Virus record (IMG/VR): IMGVR_UViG_3300021963_000253
Span: 1-41,239 of that record
Length of the DNA stretch: 41,239 bases
Source of the DNA: a virus
Strand: one strand, 5' to 3'
Both the position numbers and the translations under genes were made by a program. Below, piece by piece: positions 6,459 to 12,990 of this stretch. Position 1 is the stretch's first letter; the number at the start of each line of letters is the position of its first letter. Below the pieces are notes generated by a model. The model saw only the letters and a list, made by a program, of their open reading frames with translations, was not told where the DNA came from and did not search any database.

Positions 6459-7109
6459 TTGAAGAACTTTATACATCATGATTTTCCAGTCCTTGAAAGA
6501 TTAGATCTATCAGAAGGACGAGTCTATAAGACACCTTCTGGTAAGAACTATCCTTCGGTTACTCAAGTAACAGGACACCTGACCAAACAAGCTATCATTG
6601 CATGGCGTAAGAGAGTTGGTGAGGAAGAAGCAAACAAGATATCTACAGCTGCATCAGGTAGAGGTACAAGGATCCACTCATTATGTGAATCGTTCCTCTT
6701 AGGTGAAGCAGTCGAGGTTGATATGTTTGACACAGAGATGTGGAATAGCATGAAGCCGATTGTAGATAAGATAGATAATATACATGCTTTAGAGAGCAAG
6801 CTATATTCCGATAAACTAGAGTTAGCCGGAACTGTTGATTGTATTGGTGAGTTTGATGGAGTCCTATCAGTAATCGATTTTAAGACTTCTAAAAGATCCA
6901 AGGATATAAATAATATACAACATTATTTTTTACAAGCAACTGCATATTCGGTTATGTTTGAGGAACTTACAGGTATCGTAGTTCCGAACTTAACAATACT
7001 AATAGGAGTAGACCATGACAAACCACAAATCTTCCAAGGGAAGCGTAACAGCTTCATTCTTAATCTAGTTGATCTTCGTCAACAATTTAAAAAATTAAAT
7101 TTACTTTAA
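6459..7109 (+). CDS. PD-(D/E)XK exonuclease (Cas4/RecB/MGME1-like)
   Basis: A 216-aa nuclease of the PD-(D/E)XK superfamily. RGTRIHSLCESFL (74-86) is the conserved N-terminal helix motif. LAGTVDCIGEFDGVLSVIDFKTSKR (127-151) contains the metal-binding D132 and the D-x-K pair D145/K147, and QATAYSVMFEEL is the QxxxY motif of the RecB/Cas4 branch. It would process DNA ends during recombination or host DNA breakdown. There is no usable ATG before residue ~100, so it must start at TTG 6459, the base after the upstream stop; coupling would explain the weak start. Confidence 0.85.
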   Translation: MKNFIHHDFPVLERLDLSEGRVYKTPSGKNYPSVTQVTGHLTKQAIIAWRKRVGEEEANKISTAASGRGTRIHSLCESFLLGEAVEVDMFDTEMWNSMKPIVDKIDNIHALESKLYSDKLELAGTVDCIGEFDGVLSVIDFKTSKRSKDINNIQHYFLQATAYSVMFEELTGIVVPNLTILIGVDHDKPQIFQGKRNSFILNLVDLRQQFKKLNLL

Positions 7110-7128
7110 TTAACAACTAAAGTATAAT
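7099..7128 (+). promoter_or_regulatory. Sigma70-like promoter, copy 3 of the four-copy motif
   Basis: ATTTAC (7099-7104), 18 bp starting TTTAATTAA, TATAAT (7123-7128). Transcription from about 7135 gives a 44-nt leader with AAGGAGA before the ATG at 7179. This is the most conventional promoter-gene arrangement of the four copies, although its -35 box is the least perfect. Confidence 0.6.
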
Positions 7129-7178
7129 ACTACTAAGCGCATAAAAAGCTAAGTACTAATCGCAAGGAGAATATCCCC

Positions 7179-7709
7179 ATGAGAAAAACTTTCGCCGCAA
7201 TATTGGCTATATGTTATCTGTGCAGTTTTAACATTGCACATACTCAACAATTACATGAAAAGATAGAACCACCTAAAAAATTAACAAAGGTGGAGAAACA
7301 ACAAGTAGAGTGTCTAGCGCAAAATATATACTATGAAGCTGGATATGAATCAACAAAAGGTCAGATTGCAGTAGCAATGGTGACACTGAATAGAGTATAT
7401 TCTGGAGCATATCCTAAATCTATATGTGGTACCATGACCCAAAAGACAGAAGAGACATGCCAGTTTAGTTGGTACTGCGATGATTATAAACGAATCAAAG
7501 CAGAAGCATATAGATATACAAAGCATGAGAAAGAAGCGTTTGCAAACTCAAGAGCTATAGCTTTATATGTTTACACAAACTATAAAAAGATAGAAGACGT
7601 TACACAAGGAGCTTTATTCTTCCATACTAAACAAGTTTCACCAGGATGGCAGAATGTAAGAGTAACAACAGTAATTGGGAACCATATATTTTATAAAAGA
7701 AAGGTCTAA
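7179..7709 (+). CDS. Secreted SleB-like cell wall hydrolase (Hydrolase_2 family)
   Basis: Residues 1-22 are a signal peptide (hydrophobic AAILAICYLCSF then AHT). The mature region contains CLAQNIYYEAGYESTKGQIAVAMVTLNRV with the family glutamate in YYEAGYE, then CGTMTQKTEETCQFSWYCD, both hallmarks of SleB/CwlJ-type hydrolases (Hydrolase_2), and ends with the expected GALFFHT...IGNHIFYK. It would cut peptidoglycan from the periplasmic side without needing a holin. AAGGAGA at 7164-7170 sets the start. Together with the GH19 enzyme it gives the phage two separate lysis hydrolases. Confidence 0.88.
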   Translation: MRKTFAAILAICYLCSFNIAHTQQLHEKIEPPKKLTKVEKQQVECLAQNIYYEAGYESTKGQIAVAMVTLNRVYSGAYPKSICGTMTQKTEETCQFSWYCDDYKRIKAEAYRYTKHEKEAFANSRAIALYVYTNYKKIEDVTQGALFFHTKQVSPGWQNVRVTTVIGNHIFYKRKV

Positions 7710-7711
7710 TC

Positions 7712-8398
7712 GTGACTACAAGTGCAAGTGAAAATATCCCTAATATATTTGGTGGACTACTTAATAATGTCCATATCAATACGATTGAGTCTGCATATAG
7801 GACACATGAGGTATTCTTAGATTCAGAGATCGAAGAGCCTAGTAAGTATAGAGAACTAATCTCAGTGCTTATTAATGCTAGTCCTAATGATAAGATCCAC
7901 TTATACATCAATTCAAATGGTGGCCACCTCGATACGGCTGGAGCCATCATCTCAGGTATCCTATCTTCACAAGCAGAGGTGACAGCATTCCTTATGGGTG
8001 CTACACACTCTGCAGCATCACTCATAGCTATGTATTGTCATGCTGTCCATGTGTATGATACAGCCTACATGATGATCCATACTGCGTCATTTGGCTCGTC
8101 AGGTAATACACCAACAGTCAAGGCGCACACAGATTTTACCATCAAGCAGTGTGAAAAGCTTATGCTTGATGCATACGAAGGGTTCTTGACAAAAACTGAG
8201 ATGGACAAGGTATTAAATGGTCTTGAACTATGGTTCAATGCAGAAGAGATCAAGCCTAGACTTAAGAAGCGGTTTGAAGCTGTGCAATTACAAGATAAGA
8301 AAGTCGCTGAGAAGGCGAACGAAATCGTTGAAACAAAGCCAAAGCCCGCTAAGAAGACTAAGATCAAAGTTAAAGTAGAAGATGGTGCTATCGATTAG
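7712..8398 (+). CDS. ClpP-like cytoplasmic protease
   Basis: A 228-aa protein of the ClpP/SppA fold. IHLYINSNGGHLDTAGAI (62-79) matches the ClpP substrate-strand and oxyanion region. MGATHSAASLIA places S100 at the ClpP nucleophile position, and MMIHTASFGSSG places H123 at the catalytic histidine with ClpP-like spacing. The C-terminal 40 residues are a Lys/Pro-rich tail absent from bacterial ClpP. It starts at GTG 7712 with AAAGGT 7 nt upstream, two bases after the SleB gene. Unlike the 3499 product it has no signal peptide. Target unknown; phage scaffold or host protein turnover are possibilities. Confidence 0.82.
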   Translation: MTTSASENIPNIFGGLLNNVHINTIESAYRTHEVFLDSEIEEPSKYRELISVLINASPNDKIHLYINSNGGHLDTAGAIISGILSSQAEVTAFLMGATHSAASLIAMYCHAVHVYDTAYMMIHTASFGSSGNTPTVKAHTDFTIKQCEKLMLDAYEGFLTKTEMDKVLNGLELWFNAEEIKPRLKKRFEAVQLQDKKVAEKANEIVETKPKPAKKTKIKVKVEDGAID

Positions 8399-8400
8399 TT

Positions 8401-8430
8401 GTGTACATTAATTCATTGGTATGGTATAAT
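8401..8430 (+). promoter_or_regulatory. Sigma70-like promoter, copy 4 of the four-copy motif
   Basis: GTGTAC (8401-8406), 18 bp starting ATTAAT, and TATAAT (8425-8430) preceded by TATGG as in copy 1. Transcription from about 8437 leads with AAGGAAA into the ATG at 8455. It would drive the 8455-33-59-32 genes and argues against the longer reading frame that opens at 8401. Confidence 0.65.
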
Positions 8431-8454
8431 ATAATTTTAATCAAGGAAAGTGAA

Positions 8455-8715
8455 ATGAACGTGGCTCAACATATAAATCATAGTTACACTACAGGCAATA
8501 AAACAGAACTTGTAAGAGTAAAAGGCGAATTAGAAAAGAGCCTAAAAGAACTTGATGCATTCTTTGAGGAATACCTTGAAGTGTTTGATGACCAGCTTAA
8601 TGCTACTACAGATAAGACAGCTCCAGTATGGAAAGCTTATAATGATAAGTATAAAGCATATGAGAACATCAAGCATAATCTTAAGATGTCTGACTATTAC
8701 TTAGGCATGTTATAA
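8455..8715 (+). CDS. Small coiled-coil phage protein (86 aa)
   Basis: The reading frame is open from 8401, but a promoter occupies 8401-8430 and AAGGAAA at 8444-8450 points to the ATG at 8455. The product (MNVAQHINHSYTTGNKTE...) is mostly helical and charged, with heptad-like spacing in VKGELEKSLKELDAFFEEYLEVF. No named family recognised. Its stop overlaps the gene 33 start (TAATG), suggesting co-translation with the late-transcription factor; by position it replaces T4 dsbA, but there is no visible similarity. Confidence 0.7.
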   Translation: MNVAQHINHSYTTGNKTELVRVKGELEKSLKELDAFFEEYLEVFDDQLNATTDKTAPVWKAYNDKYKAYENIKHNLKMSDYYLGML

Positions 8716-8942
8716 TGGAAGGTAAGATATTTAAGACTACAAATGAGTTTGCCTTATACATTGAAGAGGTTGTCGTTGATAAACGAATCTCACACATGGA
8801 TGCAGTCTTATTATATTGTGAAAAGAACTTTATAGATCCTGAAGACATCAGTAAACTAATCAATAAGAACTTAAAGCAAAAAATTGAGATGAATATGATC
8901 GAAGCTAACTATCTACCCAAGAAAGGAACGCTTGATATATGA
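8715..8942 (+). CDS. 33: Late promoter transcription accessory protein gp33
   Basis: In T4, gp33 binds host RNA polymerase and links it to the sliding clamp to activate late promoters. The 75-aa product shows the marine T4-like gp33 pattern YIEEVVVDKRISHMDAVLLYCEKNFIDPEDISKLINKNLKQKI. It is shorter than T4 gp33 (112 aa), as in other marine relatives. The gene order 33-59-32 is that of T4. Both ends overlap neighbours (TAATG upstream, ATGA downstream). Its presence fits the many NATAAATA late promoters in the window. The identification rests on motif and position. Confidence 0.8.
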   Translation: MEGKIFKTTNEFALYIEEVVVDKRISHMDAVLLYCEKNFIDPEDISKLINKNLKQKIEMNMIEANYLPKKGTLDI

Positions 8943-9544
8943 CGGGATTTAAGGCGTTTAGATATTACTTAGCGCTTAAACTGCATTTCAATAATGATAA
9001 GTACAACGTATTTGAAAACAAAGGCAACATCAAGTACTCATATGAAAACTTTAATTCCCGAAATGATAGGCATATATTTGAGAAGCTAGCTAGGAAGTTT
9101 GATACAGACAAGGACTTAATCCAATTCCTTGCGGCAAACTTTGCATATGGTCATGACAACATGATATTTGCCATAGAAGAAGCTAATGAGTATTACCTCG
9201 AATGGCAAAAGAGAAAGCAAAGTATTAGTCGTATATTTAAGGATGATCTTAATACTATTGAACTAGAGTCTCAGAAGAATGCACTATCCCTCGACCAAAT
9301 AATTAATTTTACTTTAAATGAATATCCGAGTATAATTAAACTATACTTAGGAAAAAAGATAGCCATTGAGTCCATATCTATACTTAATGACTTGTTAGAC
9401 TTTATACCTAAGTGGAAGCAGAACCCATCAGGTATGCTTATACTAGAGTCTGATATAAGAAGGATAGAAAAGCTTAAAGGTTTTGTTAAGTATGAACAAG
9501 AAAAAATTAAACCAATTTTTAACGAATTTATTACAATCTTTTGA
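8939..9544 (+). CDS. 59: gp59, loader of replicative helicase gp41
   Basis: gp59 loads the gp41 helicase onto gp32-coated fork DNA. The start MTGFKAFRYYLALKLHF and the motifs RNDRHIFEKLARKFDTDKDLIQFLAANFAYG and the C-terminal IPKWKQNPSGMLILESDIRRIEKLKGF are characteristic. Length 201 aa against 217 in T4. It is followed by the gene for its partner gp32, as in T4. Confidence 0.92.
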   Translation: MTGFKAFRYYLALKLHFNNDKYNVFENKGNIKYSYENFNSRNDRHIFEKLARKFDTDKDLIQFLAANFAYGHDNMIFAIEEANEYYLEWQKRKQSISRIFKDDLNTIELESQKNALSLDQIINFTLNEYPSIIKLYLGKKIAIESISILNDLLDFIPKWKQNPSGMLILESDIRRIEKLKGFVKYEQEKIKPIFNEFITIF

Positions 9545-9553
9545 TGTGGATTG

Positions 9554-9561
9554 TATAAATA
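9554..9561 (+). promoter_or_regulatory. T4-type late promoter (TATAAATA) before gene 32
   Basis: Perfect TATAAATA in the 75-bp gap before gene 32. Transcription near 9567 would leave a ~52-nt leader. T4 gene 32 is likewise transcribed at several stages, including late. Confidence 0.6.
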
Positions 9562-9566
9562 AATAT

Positions 9567-9612
9567 GAGTAGAAGTTATACTCTATACACATTAATATTA
9601 AAAATATAAGGA
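9567..9612 (+). promoter_or_regulatory. Gene 32 leader: hairpin plus unstructured AU-rich stretch
   Basis: GAGTA (9567-9571) pairs with TACTC (9579-9583) at the predicted 5' end of the late transcript. It is followed by about 25 nt of almost pure A/U and the AAGGAA ribosome-binding site. T4 gp32 represses its own mRNA by nucleating at a 5' structure and spreading over an unstructured AU-rich leader; this leader has the same general plan, though I found no clear pseudoknot. Confidence 0.35.
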
Positions 9613-9619
9613 AAATACG

Positions 9620-10543
9620 ATGGACATTAATACACTCCGCGCTTCGCGCAATCAAGACTTCGGTGCAATCGCATCAGCATTCGAAAAAGTCGCAAACCCA
9701 CAACAATCAAACTCATATGAAGATGATCGTTTCTGGAAGATGGAACGAGATAAAGCTGGTAATGCTACAGCAGTCATTCGCTTCTTACCACGCGTAGAAG
9801 GTGATGAACTTCCATGGGTAAAGATCTTCTCTCATGGCTTTAAAGGACCAACAGGTAAATGGTACATTGAGAACTCACTTACAACACTAGGTCAAAATGA
9901 CCCAGTCGGTGAACTCAATACAAAACTATGGAACTCTGGTTCAGATGCTAATAAAGAGATCGCGCGTCTACAAAAACGTAGATTGCACTTCATCTCTAAT
10001 GTCTTAATTGTATCAGATCCTAAACACCCAGAAAATGAAGGCAAAGTAATGCTATTCAAGTATGGTAAGAAGATCTTTGATATGATCATGAATAAGGCTC
10101 GCCCCACATTTGAAGATGAGAAACCAGTTAATGTATTTGACTTATGGGAAGGTGCAAACTTCAAGATCCGTATGCGTACGGTAGAAGGTTATCCTAACTA
10201 TGACCAATCAGCATTTGCTGAATCAACTCCAGTTGCTCCAAGCGATGAAGCTATCGTAACTATTGCTAACAAGCAAGTTAAACTTGGTGAGTTCCTTGAA
10301 GCTAAAAACTTTAAGAGCTATGAAGAACTTAAGACTAAGTTGGATTCAGTATTAAGTGGTGATGGACAAGTACCTACAGCTGAACAGCTCACTAACGAGC
10401 CACTTCCAGTTGCAGCTCCACCATCATTCACATCGGCTCCATCTCCAACTTATGCTGCAGCTCCAGCTGCTAAAGCGCCAGAGATCAATGAAGATGATGA
10501 CGACGTTATGTCATTCTTTCAAAAGATAGCTGACGAAGCGTAA
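9620..10543 (+). CDS. 32: gp32 single-stranded DNA-binding protein, cysteine-free
   Basis: Coats single-stranded DNA in replication, recombination and repair. The N-terminal (LRASRNQDF) basic region, the core SHGFKGPTGKWYIENSLTTLGQNDPV, FISNVLIVSDPKHPENEGKV and the acidic tail EINEDDDDVMSFFQKIADEA follow the gp32 plan; 307 aa against 301 in T4. In T4 the core binds zinc through one histidine and three cysteines in the region after HGFK; here the histidine (H72) remains but there is no cysteine anywhere in the protein. A Pro/Ala/Ser linker (residues ~255-290) joins core and tail. Confidence 0.93.
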   Translation: MDINTLRASRNQDFGAIASAFEKVANPQQSNSYEDDRFWKMERDKAGNATAVIRFLPRVEGDELPWVKIFSHGFKGPTGKWYIENSLTTLGQNDPVGELNTKLWNSGSDANKEIARLQKRRLHFISNVLIVSDPKHPENEGKVMLFKYGKKIFDMIMNKARPTFEDEKPVNVFDLWEGANFKIRMRTVEGYPNYDQSAFAESTPVAPSDEAIVTIANKQVKLGEFLEAKNFKSYEELKTKLDSVLSGDGQVPTAEQLTNEPLPVAAPPSFTSAPSPTYAAAPAAKAPEINEDDDDVMSFFQKIADEA

Positions 10544-10608
10544 TCCTAAGGTTTGGGGAGTACCTTTAAAAACCCTATTTTACACACAACACACAAAGGA
10601 GAAATAAA

Positions 10609-10851
10609 ATGGCTAATAAAACACCATTTGAAATTAGATTAGAAGTACTTAAGATGGCGCAAGATCTTTTTATGAGCAATTGGTATGCTAATAAAGATAA
10701 GGCTCAAACAGAGTATGAGACTAAGTTTCAAATAGCTGAGAGGAATGGTCAGGTATTTAGTGAAAAACTTGATGTACCTGATTTTCCAAACGAAGATGAT
10801 ATCATAGCTAAAGCTGAAAAGCTGAACGCGTTTATAAGTAATACCAAGTAA
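10609..10851 (+). CDS. Small conserved phage protein (80 aa)
   Basis: A charged, helical protein (MANKTPFEIRLEVLKMAQDLFMSNWYANKDK...) of a type found downstream of gene 32 in marine T4-like phages. Function unknown. AAAGGAG at 10596-10602 gives a good ribosome-binding site. It is the last plus-strand gene before the bidirectional terminator. The 65 bp between gene 32 and this gene hold only a weak AAGGT/ACCTT hairpin. Confidence 0.75.
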   Translation: MANKTPFEIRLEVLKMAQDLFMSNWYANKDKAQTEYETKFQIAERNGQVFSEKLDVPDFPNEDDIIAKAEKLNAFISNTK

Positions 10852-10854
10852 AAC

Positions 10855-10878
10855 AAAAGGGGCGAAAGCCCCTTTTTT
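10855..10878. terminator. Bidirectional intrinsic terminator with GAAA tetraloop
   Basis: GGGGC (10859-10863), GAAA loop, GCCCC (10868-10872), preceded by AAAA and followed by TTTTTT. Both strands therefore show a stable hairpin followed by a U-run. It lies between convergent genes and includes the stop codon of the minus-strand gene. Confidence 0.93.
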
Positions 10879-12805
10879 ATGTTGCAAATCTGGAGTTATA
10901 GTATTTTCTTATTGAATGGTCTTGATCCCTGACTGGGACATTTACTGCAGTATTCTGTGTTTGTTTACTTACGGTAGTAGGTGCATTAACTATAGTGTTA
11001 GATGGCTGTGAATTAGTTGGAGTCTTAGCTATAGCATTTTCTGAAGATTGGGCTGCGACTTGATTGGCATTTTGACGATCAGCTGCAATCCTCATCTTAG
11101 CTTTATCTATTGCAATATCTTTAGATGATTGTGAACCGCTTTTTGGCTTATAATATTTAGATTTCATAGCTTGTGTATCAGTTATTGCTCCTTCTTCATC
11201 ATCAATCATATCGCCATACTTGACTGCGTCTATTTCTTCTTGGGTTACTTTGCCTTCAATAGTCTTATCACCACTACCAGTTAAACTTTTATATGTCTTA
11301 GAACCCCATTCACCGATACCTTTACCGACTTTACTACCTGCAAGACCACCTATTGCACCACCAATAACCGTACCTACACCTGGCATGATCATAGTACCAA
11401 GAGCGGCTCCACCTAGTGCACCACCTAAACCTCCAGCAGCCCCTGTAACTGCACCAGTCTTTTTGATGTCAGCTTCATCTTGCGTAATCTCTCCACGGGC
11501 TTCTGCTTCATCAGCGTCTTTATAATCAGAATATCCTTCATAAGCAGCTATACCTCCAGCTAATACTCCTCCACCGATCTTAAGCATCTTTGAATTCTTA
11601 GCTGCAAAAGCACCAAGTTTACCAAATTTTCCTACACCCTTTGCAGCTCCTTTAAGTGCAGCTCCTTTAAGTGCAGCTCCGCGACCAACAGCTTTACCTT
11701 TTCCACCTAAAAGATTTGAAGCAGCATCTGCAACACCGCTTAACGCCCCGCCGCCTTCTGCAGCTTTCATATTAGTAATCGCTGCTAACAGATCTGCATC
11801 AGCTTTTGTTTTACGTTCATTCTCAATTTTGGTGATATTGATTAGTTCTTCTGTAGGCCTAGATATGCTCTGTATAGCTTCTAGTTGAGATGATTCTTCT
11901 TCTGATACGTTTAGGTCATCAGGACCAGCAAATTGAATAGCGCCCTTCTTTTCACCTTGCATAGTTGGGTCTACATCAATTAATGCTTGTCCAGCTTCTG
12001 CAAGCTTCTTATTCTGTATTTTTCCTCCAGTGGTTCTATTAAATTCTTCATCCGATATACCAGCTTCTCTAAATTTATTTCTATTATATACTTCATCCTG
12101 TAGGTTAGCTTTTGCGGCTTGTACTTTTATACCGCGTTTTTCATAGTACTTCTCAACATTCCTTTGAGAAGCTTTTTTATTAATACTATCATCAGCATTT
12201 TTTACAGCAAATGGTTTGAGGTTTTCCATCCCAGCATTTGCTTCTGTCATGCGAGTAGCAGTCTGTTTAATCTCTTCACGTTTAGCCATGGCATTATCGA
12301 AGCCAGGTAATCCACGTAGACCAAGAGTTCCCATTATACCACGCACAGAACCAAATTTATATTTTAATGATTCTCTATCCCACTTATCACCGCCACGACC
12401 CATTATCTTTTCTTTAAATTGCTGTCCTATACCTCTATAGTCAAGCTTCTGCTTACCAGCAATCTCTTCAGCTCTATTAGCTTTTACTTTATTTTTACCT
12501 AATACAGAATCAGATATAGTCTTTGTTAACTTCTCTATGTTTGTAGTTAACTTCTTATTAGACTCTAATAGATGTTGTCCGCTCTTTCTTTCTTCTTGTT
12601 TAGATTGAATTTCCTTAGAATCTTTAACGACTGGTTCAGCAAGAGTCTTAGCACTTATGTTATCAGCAGATATGCTTTTTGCAGATAGATTGTTAGTACG
12701 TAACTGTTGTACGACTTGTTGAAAAGCTTTAGGGTTCATAGTAGTACCCATACTTTTTTGAAAGTCTTGCTCTGTCTTAAAGCTTAATCCAGGATCTTTT
12801 GCCAT
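10877..12805 (-). CDS. Probable tail tape-measure or internal virion protein (642 aa)
   Basis: I do not recognise a strict family. Position and composition suggest the tape measure (role of T4 gp29, 590 aa). It directly follows the gp26 gene and its -1 frame extension, the usual place of tape-measure genes after tail chaperones. The N-terminal ~350 residues are charged and helical. Residues ~390-540 form a glycine-zipper membrane-like region (GGGVLAGGIAAYEGY, GAAGGLGGALGGAALG, GVGTVIGGAIGGLAG), as found in tape measures and ejected proteins. A short AALKG tandem repeat precedes it. The C-terminus is Ser/Asn/Gln-rich. Start ATG 12805 overlaps the upstream stop (TAATG). Confidence 0.6.
   Translation of the reverse strand: MAKDPGLSFKTEQDFQKSMGTTMNPKAFQQVVQQLRTNNLSAKSISADNISAKTLAEPVVKDSKEIQSKQEERKSGQHLLESNKKLTTNIEKLTKTISDSVLGKNKVKANRAEEIAGKQKLDYRGIGQQFKEKIMGRGGDKWDRESLKYKFGSVRGIMGTLGLRGLPGFDNAMAKREEIKQTATRMTEANAGMENLKPFAVKNADDSINKKASQRNVEKYYEKRGIKVQAAKANLQDEVYNRNKFREAGISDEEFNRTTGGKIQNKKLAEAGQALIDVDPTMQGEKKGAIQFAGPDDLNVSEEESSQLEAIQSISRPTEELINITKIENERKTKADADLLAAITNMKAAEGGGALSGVADAASNLLGGKGKAVGRGAALKGAALKGAAKGVGKFGKLGAFAAKNSKMLKIGGGVLAGGIAAYEGYSDYKDADEAEARGEITQDEADIKKTGAVTGAAGGLGGALGGAALGTMIMPGVGTVIGGAIGGLAGSKVGKGIGEWGSKTYKSLTGSGDKTIEGKVTQEEIDAVKYGDMIDDEEGAITDTQAMKSKYYKPKSGSQSSKDIAIDKAKMRIAADRQNANQVAAQSSENAIAKTPTNSQPSNTIVNAPTTVSKQTQNTAVNVPVRDQDHSIRKYYNSRFAT
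11643..11680 (-). repeat. 15-bp tandem repeat, about 2.5 copies
   Basis: GCAGCTCCTTTAAGT is repeated exactly at 11643-11657 and 11658-11672, with a further 8 bp after it. It encodes AALKG repeats in the tape-measure candidate and preserves frame, so copy changes would alter length by 5 residues. Confidence 0.9.
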
Positions 12806-12984
12806 TACCTACTTTCCAGTTTTTGTTTTTCTTCTTCTAAATGCTTAACTAACATAGCTACATAAATTTCACGTTCAAATGGGAACATCTCTTCAATCTC
12901 AGTCAACGAATACTTATGGTATTGCATGAGAGCGAAGTTCATCTTATAATAGTTGGCTAAGCTCTCGTGACTGAGATTAATTAA
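12805..12984 (-). CDS. -1 frame extension of gp26 (candidate frameshifted tail-assembly chaperone domain)
   Basis: The minus strand has a 59-codon open stretch in the -1 frame relative to gp26, running from the T8 run to TAA at 12807-12805. Its end is NYYKMNFALMQYHKY, then SLTEIEEMFPFEREIYVAML and VKHLEEEKQKLESR. The helical PFER-x-(I/L)Y...LEEE pattern resembles the small C-terminal domains added by frameshifting in other phage tail chaperones. The only internal ATGs (12942, 12927) have no Shine-Dalgarno, so expression as a separate protein is unlikely. A -1 slip would give a gp26 fusion of 296 aa. The stop overlaps the ATG of the tape-measure candidate. Confidence 0.75.
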   Translation of the reverse strand, partial: LINLSHESLANYYKMNFALMQYHKYSLTEIEEMFPFEREIYVAMLVKHLEEEKQKLESR

Positions 12985-12990
12985 AAAAAA
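12895..12990 (-). promoter_or_regulatory. Candidate programmed -1 ribosomal frameshift signal
   Basis: On the minus strand, eight T (12990-12983) give the heptamer T TTT TTT in phase with gp26, directly before its TAA. After a 5-nt spacer, AATCTCAGTCA (12978-12968) pairs perfectly with TGACTGAGATT (12905-12895), 11 bp plus an outer U-G. The enclosed loop holds two more stems: GAGAGC (12966-12961) with GCTCTC (12933-12928), and AATAC (12923-12919) with GTATT (12913-12909). Slippery site, spacer length and branched stem match known -1 frameshift signals. Confidence 0.8.

Noticed and set aside
6905-6912. TATAAATA inside the exonuclease gene
   Set aside because: Lies mid-gene (codons for D-I-N-N), with no gene start following; likely chance in AT-rich DNA.
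9565-9609. 14-codon ORF directly after the gene 32 late promoter
   Set aside because: Too short and AU-biased, without a ribosome-binding site; the region is better read as gene 32 leader.
10547-10600. AAGGT/ACCTT hairpin after gene 32 as a terminator
   Set aside because: Only five pairs, no T-run; the following gene has its own site and probably shares the transcript.
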